Source: Adiantum capillus-veneris
Taxonomy: Eukaryota; Streptophyta; Polypodiopsida; Polypodiales; Pteridaceae
NCBI GenBank assembly: GCA_014529385.2
Contig: CM043946.1
Span: 21,134,577-21,198,576, forward strand
DNA length: 64,000 nucleotides
Direction of reading: 5' to 3'
The notes beneath the pieces are model-generated. The model saw nothing but the letters and a program-made list of their open reading frames with translations. It was not told where the DNA came from and made no database searches. Shown here piece by piece: positions 34,761-46,200 of the stretch (position 1 is its first letter; every line of letters begins with the position of its first letter). Position numbers and translations under genes: made by a program.

Positions 34761-35830
34761 TGTGCGTGAAACAATGGTATTTGAGCTGATCTAAAATTGA
34801 GCAACCTATAGGCCACTCTGAAGAGAGGTATAGCATCATGCCTACTGCACACCACGAGTCAACCACTAAAACCTAAACTCAGCCTTGTGGTGAGACATAG
34901 AAAACTGCACCACATGAGTGAGAATCTAAGTCTGTCCTAAAAACCTTCTTTGCAGTGAGCCAAGTGGTTGCATAGCACGAGAAAAGTGACTAGTCTCTAC
35001 ACGGTTTTGTAGTGATCCGGATGGATACACACCACAAAGTGGAATATAATCTGCAAGCCAACTCTCTAGTGAGACTAAAACAACTGCACGACACGATTCT
35101 GGCACAACACACAAAGACAAGTAGAAAGAGAGAAATACAAGTTGAAAATTTTACCTCAAGCTCTGGCAATCTCAAGCTTTGTCTATCTCAACAATCTTCT
35201 GAAGCTCTAGAATTGCTTTGGATCAAAACCAGCAACGGTTTCTTATACAAGATATTTTTTGATCCAAAGTTTTTTCAATCAAAATCTTTTTTGATTAAAA
35301 GATCTTTTGATCGAAAAAAATAAAATGGCAATACGGTGATTATACAGGATTTTGATGCATAATAGAGTTTTATATGTATAATTATTTTGGTACGAGCGTA
35401 TAAATGCAATGTAGCTTTAGGGACCTAAGTTGGAGAGACAAAGCAAGCAGTGAGGTCCCGGATGGTTGATTGGTGCTTTGTTTTGGGAGAAATAAGAAAA
35501 TGTTATTCTCCTAGGTGGGTCTTCGTGACCAACACCTAGAGAGAGGTGGAATATACAAATGTTTTCTAACAAAGTTTAGCTTGAAAAATGGAAAGTGAAT
35601 TACCCTACGGATGCTTACTGAGGAAGTGCATCGTGGATGGGATCCCGGAAAATCCCAGGCTTTACTGGTGCATTGGTGTAGCACGCTCGTCCATTTTTGT
35701 GCCGGTTGGGGCATTTTGACGTCATTCTTTGATTTGTTTTCACCATTGCGTATTTTTGGTCCTTCTTCGTTTGTCGATGCATCGATGTCCATTTTCTTTT
35801 GCTTCTTCCTTCTTGTACATGCCGTGTGCG
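34761..35830. other. Non-coding region
   Basis: No gene supported. Weak internal repeats around 34830-35110 share a CAAGTGGTTGCA/CACCACATGAGT pattern. It may be remnant LTR sequence. Confidence 0.35.
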
Positions 35831-35913
35831 CGCATTGTTGGTGTGTATGTTATTGTGTGCATGTGCTTATGCGTGTAGTGTATGTATGTGTGTGTACATG
35901 TATGTGATTGTGA

Positions 35914-35946
<33 letters not shown>

Positions 35947-35976
35947 GAAAGAGAGAGAGAGTTGAAGTTTGTTTTG

Positions 35977-36021
<45 letters not shown>

Positions 36022-36104
36022 TGTGAGGGTGAGTGTGTGTGTATGTATAGTGTGTGTGTGTGCGTGCGTGTGTAAGTGTTTGTCAATGTGTGTGTGTGTG
36101 TGTG

Positions 36105-36164
<60 letters not shown>

Positions 36165-36266
36165 GACATAGAACGCAAGAGAGAGAGAGAGAGCAAGAGA
36201 TGGAGAGAGAGGTGTATGGAGCCAAGTAAGAGAGAGAGAGAGCTGGCTTTTTTTGATAATGGACGG

Positions 36267-36328
<62 letters not shown>

Positions 36329-36335
36329 CGGCCTC
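35830..36335. repeat. Microsatellite corridor: (GT)n, (CA)n and (GA)n
   Basis: Alternating purine-pyrimidine tracts (GT at 35840-35945 and 36030-36105; CA at 35985-36017) are followed by GA tracts at 36107-36160, 36178-36195 and 36271-36325. Open frames here are artefacts of dinucleotide repetition. Confidence 0.95.
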
Positions 36336-36394
36336 TCTATGAGCGCAAGGACAAGGAAGGGGGTGTAATACATAGCTCTACCTCCCCCTTTTTT

Positions 36395-36550
36395 CACTAC
36401 AACAAAAAAGGTGTTATCGACGCAGATATCGACGCACCGCGTCGATACCTGCGTTGATATCTGCGTCCCTGTGAAACTGTCGCTATTTGCATCGATTTAC
36501 ACGCAGATATGGACGCAGATAGCGACGCAGATATGGACGGATATATAGAC
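36395..36550 (+). repeat. Left TIR and subterminal repeats of the CACTA element
   Basis: CACTACAACA at the tip, then at least six copies of [AT]TCGACGC / GACGCAGATA in both orientations. Confidence 0.88.
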
Positions 36551-36828
36551 ACATATATTGATGACCATAACAGGAAAAAAAATTCTTGGGCAGAGGGCAG
36601 GTAGCCTGGCCTGTGCCTATTGAAAAGATGGACACAGCCACCACAGCCAGACTTCCTGCCCTTTGCCCAAGAAAGCGAGCAGCACCAAAATCAACCGTGC
36701 TCCCGAAGAAATTTCGGCAGAGTTCCCTTCGTTTTTACATAAACTTTTCAAAAAAAAAAATCATGTATACGCCTCCTACATGCTATCCATGTAGGATCTC
36801 ACATGAGATTTAAGGCCAATGACCATAA

Positions 36829-37150
36829 CGAACCATAACCATAACTTAAAAGCATAACCATAACGAACCATAACCATAACTTAAAATCATAACCATAATG
36901 AACCATAACCATAACTTAAAACCATAACCGGCCAATATAACCACTTTGATCATAACCAGAAACAAAATTAACAATAACCATAAGCATAACCAAAAAGTTA
37001 AACATAACCATAAACAAAACCTGAACCATAACTATGTCTATACAAGAATAGGAGAAATAACCATGTCTATACAATGACAATGACAATAACCATAACCATA
37101 AGGAAAACAATAAATGTCTGAACAATAATCATAACCATATATATATGTCT
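36829..37150. repeat. Degenerate CATAAC hexamer repeat
   Basis: Repeated ACCATAACCATAACTTAAAA units grade into irregular AACCAT arrays. Confidence 0.8.
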
Positions 37151-37529
37151 ATACAAAAGGAGACAGAGAAGCGTGTCTGTGTCTCACAAAGCATATATAT
37201 GAAATCCGATCCACTGATGACTAGGCGTCACAACCTGCACATAAGACAACTCACAAAATTAGTATTGATATTACTTCACATATACTTACTTAATTAAATC
37301 AACTCACACATATTAAAGTCTCACCTCAAGCGATCAGCGAGACTGTAAGGCCGCCTAGTCTACAGGCTCTCCTGAAGCATCAAGATCATTCAATACTTCA
37401 TAGATACCTCTGCGATATCCATCTGACTCCTCCTGACGTGTCGGGGCTCGATGCATTGCAAGATTTTGCGTTTATACAAAAATCAAAGTAATAAGAATAC
37501 ATGTTTCATTGCGTTTTAAAAAATGCCAT

Positions 37530-38505
37530 AGTTAAGATTGGATTAGAAACTCACAAACTCATAGCGAAAGGTGTCGAAGCCTCCATTGCCAAGATGAGAT
37601 GTCCCCCTGGTCATCTGTCGTATCTGTGTCACCTCACGCTGCTGTCTGCACCGCGTGGTTGCTGTCCACTCACCCTCCCTGATCTACAGCCATGTCTCCT
37701 GTGAGATGCCCGAAGGCTTCGACGAGCCGGTCCTGAAAGCCTTCCGAGCTGCATCTCGTTGATGTTTCACGGTGTCCCATGCAACACCCTTGATCCACCT
37801 CCTCGGAACAACGTCAGAACCTAGAGCATGCTGGTACTCTCTCAGGATGGTCTCCACTATGTAAGTGACTTTTTCTTTTTCCTGTTGATCGCAAGACATC
37901 AGAATGTTGGTCGAAAACTGTAGCTCCGTGAGCTGGCGAATCCGCTGTCTCATCTCAGTCCCGACTCTATCCATGTCAACCAAACCATCTGGCCGTACAG
38001 TATAGATCTTGGAGGCACTAGGATTGTGTGCCCCCCAAGGTGTCGGAGGTGTGCCAAGAGGTGTGTCGAGAGGTGTGCTTGGGTAGGACGGGGGTCGTGA
38101 GCGAGGAGGGGTCGAAACATCTATGGACCCTCCTCCATAGTAACCACTACCTCCACCTGACAATTGCCGAGATCGGCGAGTGCGCCTGTACTGCAGAGAT
38201 GAGGACGTACCCACCTCTGCCCCACCCCTAGGTGTCGAAGCGGCCGTGATGGGAGAAGCAGGCGTCGTACCCATAGGCGTCCCCCCTCCCATAGGTTTCC
38301 CCCCCCTAGGCGTCGGACCCTTGGGTGTGAAGCCCAGAGACGTAGTACCCGTGTCTCTGGCTACCCAATACTGAGAAGCCTTTGCCATCTGAGCAAGCGT
38401 CATCCGTGTAACGAAGCCCATGAATGCATCTACACTCATAGAAGCGGGATCTGGAAACTGGTCTGCCATACTAAAGTCTTGCACAAAGAAAGTAAAATAA
38501 AGCAT
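37530..38505 (-). pseudogene. CACTA second ORF (TNPA-like, tentative)
   Basis: An open frame runs 38505-37684 (273 codons; MADQFPDPASMSVDAFMGFV at a later ATG). The middle is Gly/Pro/Thr rich with repeated TPRGG/TPMG motifs and a basic stretch YRRTRRSRQL; the C-terminal third is better structured (VDMDRVGTEMRQRIRQL, VPRRWIKGVAWDTVKHQRDAARKAF). After TAG at the 3' end the same frame runs on to about 37530 with REVTQIRQMTRGTSHLGNG, resembling the PF03004-type plant transposase tail. Position downstream of TNPD inside the same transposon supports a second transposon protein; the exact family is uncertain. Confidence 0.5.
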
Positions 38506-38645
38506 CAGAACATATTTTTTTAAATTAACTTTAAGCTTAATTTTAAATCAACCTCTTCACACAAACACTTACAGGCCTAGGCCTCGACGAGTGAGGCATC
38601 ATCGATAAGATCTTGCACAGTTTCATCGTCTATCTCTAATTGAAT

Positions 38646-39503
38646 TTATAAATCTTCCCCAACTCGTTCTGGCAGATTGTCTTCATCCATTGCATCTTCA
38701 TCTACAAGTGTCAATTCTGGCTCGTCTGCGTCATCCCTCGTATATCTGTCATCTTCCTCTGCCATACATTCGTCCATCTCATCTAATGTCACAATAGTAT
38801 GGACGTCGTCTAACTGACTTTCCTCCAGGAGATCTTGCCCTTCAAATACTTGTTTATTTCTTGGAGCAACCTGAACCACAAACCACCACTGTCGCTCTTG
38901 AGGGTCCGGTACAAAGACCACTTGCTCGCAATGTTCGGGGAGAGCAAATGTGTCGCTCGCATCTGTCCAAACCTTTGTAGAATCTATTTGCACAAGTTTG
39001 TTTCCATATCTGCATACCGCTGCATTGCAACCAGAAGTAATCACCTTGAACCACTTCACATCTAGCAAAAACATCTCAAACTGCCTGAAGCTTACTTTCA
39101 GGATATTTGACACCAGACCACAGTAATCTAGGTTGCTAGTGCTCTCATTCGTGTCTCTGGCACTAGCCCTGCTCTTTTGCATGAAACTAGCCATTACCCC
39201 ACTGTCAAATGTGTTTCTTCTGCTGTCAATTTGTTGTGTTCTGAATTACTTTCCATGCGACCACAGTGCCATGTATGTATGGTACTTCCAGTCACATCCA
39301 ATAGCCAGCTCCTCCTCTTCTAGAGATATGGGTTCTCCGATCTGTCGAGCTGCTCTCACTGTCTTGTCCAACCATGCCATTGTAGGGAATTCAGGTAGAG
39401 GAGAGAGATAGTCTGGCAAGGATAAAACCTCTAGTCGTTCGGCTTTGCCTGAAATCCTATCGCTCCCTATTGCGTCTCTCTTTCTCTTCTTCGTTCCTTT
39501 CAA
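38646..39503 (-). pseudogene. CACTA transposase C-terminal part (DUF4216 region)
   Basis: Two frames in the same phase: 39503-39246 (SLPDYLSPLPEFPTMAWLD, CDWKYHTYMALWSHGK) and 39194-38646. The latter begins MASFMQKSRASARDTN, then LDYCGLVSNILKVSFRQFEMFLLDVKWFKV, FALPEHCEQVVFVPDP and QWWFVVQVAPRN, the DUF4216 signature found C-terminal in En/Spm transposases. An acidic tail (about 55 residues of Asp/Glu) ends it. A stop after SHGK and a one-base shift relative to the DUF4218 part show decay. Confidence 0.85.
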
Positions 39504-40165
39504 GCCATTTTTGCATCGGCGCTGAATTTAGTATACAAAACTTCATGATCTTTTCTCGCATGGCGTTGTTCATTTTCTTTGGCACCCCTTGCCCTTGCGG
39601 CTCCTCTCCCACCAGCCTTGCATCCTCCTCATCGCTCCACAGTCGAGGCATTTCTGGGTCAGAAACGGATAGAAATTTGGTCGTCAATACAAGAGACTCT
39701 TGCACCAGCCATCCTTCTGCCATGCTCCCCTCTAGACGCGCTTTTTGGCGAACAAAACCCTTAAGTGTTTTCATGAACCGCTCTAGAAAGAACATCCAAC
39801 GGCTGTGGACTGTACCTGCCACTACAATCTCATCTACTACATGGACAAGCAAGTGCATTTGGATAGTTAGACAGCTCGTGGGTAGATACTTCTCAATCAT
39901 GCAAACTGCCTCAATGGAGTTAGCCCTTGCGACTGCAATAGATTCCTCCTATATCTCCTTGGAAGAGATCCACCGCACTAGCTCTGAAATCTTGTATATG
40001 TAGGTCCACACTTCCTCCGTTAAATACCCCTTGATCGCAATTGGAAGAATGAATTACAAGAACTTATGCCAATCGTGCGATTTCAGTCCTGACAGTTGAT
40101 CGTCATGGGTGAATGCTGTCTTGAGACATCGCATATATCCTGTTGGCGTCCTGAACTCTTAAATC
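39457..40165 (-). pseudogene. CACTA transposase middle part (DUF4218)
   Basis: Reading from just after the inserted LTR: FRTPTGYMRCLKTAF, GLKSHDWHKFL, then the open frame IEKYLPTSCLTIQMHLLVHVVDEI, TVHSRWMFFLERFMKTLKGFVRQKARLEGSMAEGWL, the DUF4218 core. It continues to the Glu/Arg-rich NEEEKERRNRER segment. Stops at 40000-40075 and a shift near 39490 interrupt it. Confidence 0.87.
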
Positions 40166-40924
40166 TGTTAGGAAATAAGACGTAGCTAAATAGATAATTG
40201 AGTAGATTACTTAATGGAGAGAGACAAATTTATATACACGAGATTATAGTGTAGAGAGAGAGAGAGAGAGAGAGTACACACGATATACGTGGTTCACCCA
40301 ATGTGGGCTACGTCCACGGGAAAGCAGCCACTCAATGGCTTTGGTACTTCAAAACAAGAAGTAGTTTACAAAGGGATTATACCCTTAATGGAGCTCCCGC
40401 CTTGCTTCACTCTCACCACCTCACACTCACCTTGTTGCATCAACTTCACACTATGAAATGTGTGTAGAAATGGCCTCCTTTTATAGGCCAAAAGGGCTGC
40501 CCTCTCTTATGAGAGACAGCCATGTGTAGCCGCCCTTGTGCGAATAAGTCCAAATCGGACCCTCCAATCCGCCCATGTGTGGCCGCCCTTGAGAAGACAA
40601 GTCCGCTTTTGAATTCGGCCACCGGCCATTGAATTCGGCCACCGGCCACCGGCCATTGACTTCCGACCACCGGCCACCGGCCATTGACTTCCGACCACCG
40701 GCCATTGGCCATTGACTACCGGCCACCGGCCAACCGACTGGTTGTTTTCCGACCACTTTCCGACCGCCGTCCGGCCATAATATTCCGGCGAAAAAAAAGT
40801 CTCGGGGGCCTCCGCCCCCAAGGCCTTTAAAGTTGCCCCTGATTCTTGTCCGTGAAAATTTTGGTTTCCGGTGAGTGATTTTCCTTCACGCACGATGGCT
40901 TCTCCTCATAATGGGGGCCTTACA
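40166..40924 (-). repeat. Solo LTR inserted in the CACTA transposase gene
   Basis: It starts TGTTAGGAAATAAGACG and ends GGGGGCCTTACA, with TG/CA termini. It carries a minus-strand TATA box TATAAAAGG (complement of 40477-40485), (GA)n at 40255-40274, and the block GTGGTTCACCCAATGTGGGC typical of plant copia-type LTR ends. Transposase reading resumes on both sides. The adjacent 5-mers (AAATC and AATGT) do not match, so the target duplication is lost or the borders are off by a few bases. Confidence 0.65.
40606..40735. repeat. GGCCACC-type minisatellite in the solo LTR
   Basis: Repeats of CCACCGGCCATTGACTTCCGA, about 28 bp per unit with sub-repeats of seven. Confidence 0.85.
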
Positions 40925-42865
40925 AATGTGCGCTTTTACCACAGAAAATTACAAGGGTAAATCAGGCTCCATACTTAACAAAATCACCCTTTTAACTTGT
41001 CGCTCTTTGTTTTTTAGCAATACCCATGGCACTCTTGGAAGTTTTGTTTGGCCAGCTACATTGGTGAAAGGCCAAAGCTCTGGCATCTTTCCAACTAACT
41101 GCAAATCATCTCATGAAGCTCAATTGTCTTTCATTCCCATGATTGTCTTCCAGAGGAGCTCTCCCACATTCTTGAATATATGCATTGGATCCAGCAAATG
41201 GTTAATTAGTAGATCACCCTAGTACGGAAACATATGGAGAAGGGACAAATGTTTCATTCCTGGTACAGGTTGCCCCTCATGTTGCTCCCATCGGTGACGC
41301 CACTCTTGTACATGCATAGGACAACATTCAATGTGACCAAGCTGACCTTCGTGCAAGTGCTGGCCATCTGGAAGATAACGGTGGTGGCAGAATAGTGCAC
41401 ATCCAAAGACTGCCCGCAAATTGGACATGCATTGTATCCCGAAGTTGTTAGCCCTGCATATATTAAAGCATGAATCAGGCCAAGGAAGAGTGCTTGCGAA
41501 TAGCAAGAATTTTGTAAATCAAGAACCATTACCAGAAGCTTCTCCGTATCCTGGCCAATCATGCATAGTCCACATAAGAAGTCCATGGATGCTTGCATGT
41601 TGTTGTCCTACTGGTTCAACCGCATCTGCTATGTCGATCCCATGCCATAACTCTTGGAGCTCGTCAACTAGTGGAGCTAGATAAACATCCATGTTTTTTG
41701 CCTTCAACTTACCAGGCATAATCAAGCTTAATATCAAATGACCCTTCTGGATGGCAAGCCACGGCGGGAGGTTGTAATTGATAAGGTACACAGGCCAAAT
41801 GCTCCATGATGAGCTTCTCAAGTCAAATGGATTGACTACATCCATTTCCATGCCCAAACACAAATTGTGTGGTTCACTCTTAAAATGTGGCCAAGTATCT
41901 TCATTGTGCCTCCAGGCCTTTGAATCAGCAGGCACCCTAAATGTTGCGTCAGTGGATCTATTTGTAGAATGCCACCGCATCAACTTTGCAATGGAACCAC
42001 AACGAGACATGATTTTTATCCTAGGAATAATAGGGAAATGCTGCAACACTTTAGCTGGCACTGTCTCGCCAACTGCATCTTGTTTGTAGCACATTGCTCC
42101 GCACTTAGGACACAACAGACAATCTGCGAATTCATTGCGAAAAAGAATGCAATCATTTGGACATGCATGAATCTTGTTGTAGTCCAAGCCAACTGAGGTC
42201 AATAGTTGCTTTGTGTCTGGCGTGGAGGGGGACATTTCATTGCAAGCCGGGAGAAGTTGCTCCCGCAACAACTTGCTTAAGCCACATTAAATTAAAAAGC
42301 TCTCCAAGCACGTCACCGTTGCAATTGGAAAATCTCTTTTGTAAATTACGTACCTAAACAAAGCAGTGACGCTTGCATCTGACCACCCGTACACTGACTG
42401 AAGATTCAAAAACGTCAGACAAGTACGAAGCGTCGATATTTTGGCGCCTTCATAAATTGGTTGACGTGCCAACTTCCTGAACATGTCTTCAGGACATAGG
42501 CACACCGCTTCTGGTGCTTCTTCGTTAGCGTTCTCCTCGCTTGTTTGGAAGAAGGCATCCAGTATCTCCTCCATGCCGTCGTCTTCTGTCTGTAAGTCCT
42601 TTTCTGCTTCCATCCTTGGCTCTATATTGGTTGGACCTTCACGCATAATCCTTTTTCTCTCTCTCTCAGATGTAGGTGCTATGTCGCGAAAATCAATGCC
42701 CGTTCCGTAGGAGTCGTATCGTAGATTCTGTACGGTTTCTTTAGCAAACTCTCGGTACTTGTGCACATGCTCATTACATATCCTACGCTTGTACAGGATT
42801 TGATACTTGCAGAGCGTGCACAAGCATGCAATCTTTTCCTCCATGTTAGTTGATGACGTTGCCAT
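40925..42865 (-). pseudogene. CACTA transposase N-terminal part (TNP2/Transposase_21) with intron
   Basis: ATG at 42865 opens a Cys-rich N-terminus (CLCTLCKYQ, CNEHVHKY) and an acidic linker. After TAA near 42288 the same frame continues DYNKIHACPNDCILFRNEF, CLLCPKCGAM, RCGSIAKLMRWH, ADSKAWRHNEDTWPHF, LGMEMDVVNPFDLRS, YLINYNLPPWL, MPGKLKAKNMDVYLAPL, DELQELWHGIDI and MWTMHDWPGYGEAS, the TNP2 core. A GT-AG intron of 79 bp (41532-41454) splits GEAS from GLTTSGYNACPICGQ. Then come a frameshift, CHHRYLPDGQH, and after a stop LLINHLLDPMHIFKNVGELLWKTIMG. It excises and inserts CACTA termini when functional; stops make this copy inactive. Confidence 0.9.
41454..41532 (-). other. Intron in the CACTA transposase gene
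   Basis: Donor G|GTAATG and acceptor ATGCAG|GG; removal restores the phase GEASGLTTSGY. The 79 bp contain in-frame stops. Confidence 0.8.
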
Positions 42866-42879
42866 CTACAATAATTATG

Positions 42880-43245
42880 AATGTTGTTTTAATATATATA
42901 CTCCTCACAATGTAAACTACCTCGCATTCTCTAGTCTTGCCAATCTCCGTACACCTTGGTCCAGAGGTGTAGGGAGATCAAGACCACCGGATCAAAATAT
43001 CATCTTTACTGGTCAAATACTATATGGGTAGACATATACGTGCACTCCCAGGTGTACATGGCAATGCATGTAGCGGGCAAAACCCCTTTGCCTCTTTTAG
43101 TTCCATAGTTTCTTCAACATCCAATGGCTATCTCCCTTTCTCTCTCTCTCGATCTCTCTCTTGCTATCTCTCTTTCTCTCCCTATTTTCCTATCTCTATC
43201 TCTGTCTCGCTCTCCACTTCTCTATCTCTCTCTCTTTCTATTTCC
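42880..43245. other. Spacer between transposase start and satellite array
   Basis: No gene; ends in a CT-rich imperfect microsatellite at about 43130-43240. Confidence 0.6.
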
Positions 43246-43247
43246 CT

Positions 43248-46200
43248 ATTTGACCTACGGCTTGTGTATTTGGTATTTCTTCTATCCGTTTAACCTACGG
43301 CTTTCCATACGCACTCTTGACATTGCTTTAAGACTACCTAATGGACTACGGATGGTTTCAGTAGGCATAGAAGTCATTTCTGAAATCTGTTTGCGTTTTT
43401 TTGTAGAAAAACACAATCGGATTTGACCTACAGCTTGTATATTTGGCGTTAATTCAAACCCATTGAACTACGTCTTGCCATACACGCTCTTAAAATTTCT
43501 TTAAGACTACTTATTGAACTACGGATGGTTTTCGTAGGCATATAAGCCATTTTCGAAGTCCGTTTGCGTTATTTCGTAGAAAAACGCAACCGAATTTGAC
43601 CTGCGGCTTGTGTATTTGGCGTTTCTTCTATCCGTTTCACCTACAACTTGCCATACGCGCTCTTGAAATTTCCTAAAGACTAACTAATCGTCTACGGATG
43701 GTTTCAGTAGGCATAGAAACCATTTTCAAAGTCCGTTTGCATTTTTTCGTAGAAAAACGCAACCGGATTTGACCTACGGCTTGTGTATTTGACGTTTCTT
43801 CTGTGCGTTTAGCCTATGTCTTGCCATACACGGTCTTGACATTGCCTTAAAACTACTTAATGGACTACGGATGGTTTCGATAGGCGTAGAATCAGTTCCC
43901 GAAGTCCGTCTGCATTTTTTCGTAGAAAAACGCAATCGGATTTGACCTACGGCTTGTGTATTTGGCGTTTTTTCTATTTGTTTGACCTACGGCTTGCCAT
44001 ACGCGCTCTTGATGTTTCCTAAAGACTATCTAATGGACTACGGATGGTTTCGGTAGGCATAGAATCAGTTTTCGAAAATTGTCTGCGTTTTTTCGTAGAA
44101 AAACGCAACCGGATTTGACCTACGGCTTGTGTATTTGACGTTTCTTCTGTCCGTTTGACCTACGGCTTGCCATACATTCTCTTGACATTGCCTTAAGACT
44201 ACCTAATGGACTACAGATGGTTTCGGTAGGCATAGAAGCCATTTCCAAAGTCCGTTTGCGTTTTTCCATAGAAAAACGCAACCGGATTTGACCTACGGTT
44301 TGTGTATTTGGTGTTTTTTCTATCCATTTGATCTACGGCTTGCCATACGCGCTCTTGACATTGCATAAAGACTACCTAATCATCTACGGATGGTTTCAAG
44401 AGGCATGGAAGCCATTTTCGAAGTCCGTTTGCGCTTTTTCATAGAAAAACGCAACCGGATTTGACCTACGGCTTGTGTATTTGGTGTTAATTCAAACCCA
44501 TTAACCTACGGCTTGCCATACACGCTCTTGACATTACCTTAAGACTAATTAATGAACTACGGATGGTTTCGGTAGGCATAGAAGTCATTTCCGAAGTTTG
44601 TTTGCGTTTTTCCGTAGAAAAACGCAACCGGATTTGATCTACGGCTTGTGTATTTGGCGTTTCTTCTATCCGTTTGACCTATGGCTTGCCATGCACGCTC
44701 TTGAGATTTCTTTAAAACTACCTAACGGACTACGGATGGTTTCAGTAGGCATAGAAGTCATTTCCGAAATCAGTTTGCGTTTTTCCGTAGAAAAACGCAA
44801 CCGGATTTTACCTACGGCTTGTGTATTTTGCATTAATTCAAACCCATTGACCTACGACTCTCCATACACGCTCTTGAAATTTCTTTAAAACTACTTAATG
44901 AACTACGGATGGTTTCGGTAGGCATAGAAGCCATTTCCGAAGTTCGTTTGCGTTTTTTCGTAGAAAAACGCAACCGGATTTGATCTACAGCTTGTGTATT
45001 TGACGTTTCTTCTGTCCGTTTAGCCTACACCTTGCTATACACGGTCTTGATATTGCCTTAAGACTACTTAATGGACTACGGATGGTTTCGGTAGGCGTAG
45101 AATTAGTTTCCGAAGTCCGTCTGCGTTTTTCCGTAGAAAAACACAATCGGATTTGACCTACGGCTTGTGTATTTGGCGTTTCTTCTATAGATTTGACCTA
45201 CGGCTTGCCATACGCGCTCTTGACATTGCCTAAAGACTACATAATGGACTACAGATGGTTTTGGTAGGCATAGAATCAGTTTCCGAAGACCATCTGCGTT
45301 TTTTCGCAGAAAAACGCAACCGGATATGACCTACGGCTTGTGTATTTGGCGTTTCTTCTATCCGTTTGACCTACGGCTTTCCATACACGCTCTTGAAATT
45401 GTCTAAAGACTACCTAATCGTCTACGGATGGTTTCAAGAGGCATAGAAGCCATTTTCGAAGTCCGTTTGCGTTTTTTCGTAAATAAACGCAACCGGATTT
45501 GACCTACGGCTTGTGTATTTGACGTTAATTCAAACCCATTGACCTACAGCTTGCCATACACGCTCTTGACATTGCTTTAAGACTAATTATGAACTACAGA
45601 TGGTTTCGATAGGCATATAAACCATTTCTGAAGTTCGTTTGCGTTTTTCCGTAGAAAAACGCAACCGGATTTGAATTACGGCTTGTGTATTTGGCGTTTC
45701 TTCTATCCGTTTGACCTACGGCTTTCCATATGCGCTCTTGACATTGCTTTAAAACTATCTAATGGACTATGGATGGTTTCGGTAAGCATAGAAGTCATTT
45801 TCCGAAATACGTTTGCGTTTTTCGATAGAAAAACGCAACCGGATTTGACCTACGGCTTGTGTATTTGGCGTTAATTCAAACCCATTGACCTACGGCTTGC
45901 CATACACGCTCTTGAAATTGCTTTAAGACTACTTAATGAACTACGAATGGTTTGGGTAGGCACAGAAGCCATTTTCGAAGTCCGTTTATGTTTTTCCGTA
46001 GGAAAACGCAACCGGATTTGACCTACGTCTTGTGTATTTGGTGTTTCTTCTATCCATTTGACCTACGGCTTTCGATACACGCTGCTGACATTGGCTAAAG
46101 ACTACCTAATCATCTACGGATGGTTTCAGTAGGCATAGAAGCCATTTTTTAAGTCCGTTTGCGTTTTTTCGTAAAAAAACGCAACCGGATTTGACCTACG

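Noticed and set aside
35799-36397. Long open frames on both strands composed of HTHTHT, SLSLSL or RERERE runs
   Set aside because: They are translations of dinucleotide microsatellites; similar runs occur at 10.4, 27.65 and 47.35 kb.
37684-39194. A host gene pair between the microsatellites and the transposase
   Set aside because: DUF4216 in the 38646-39194 frame and position inside exact CACTA termini show they belong to the transposon.
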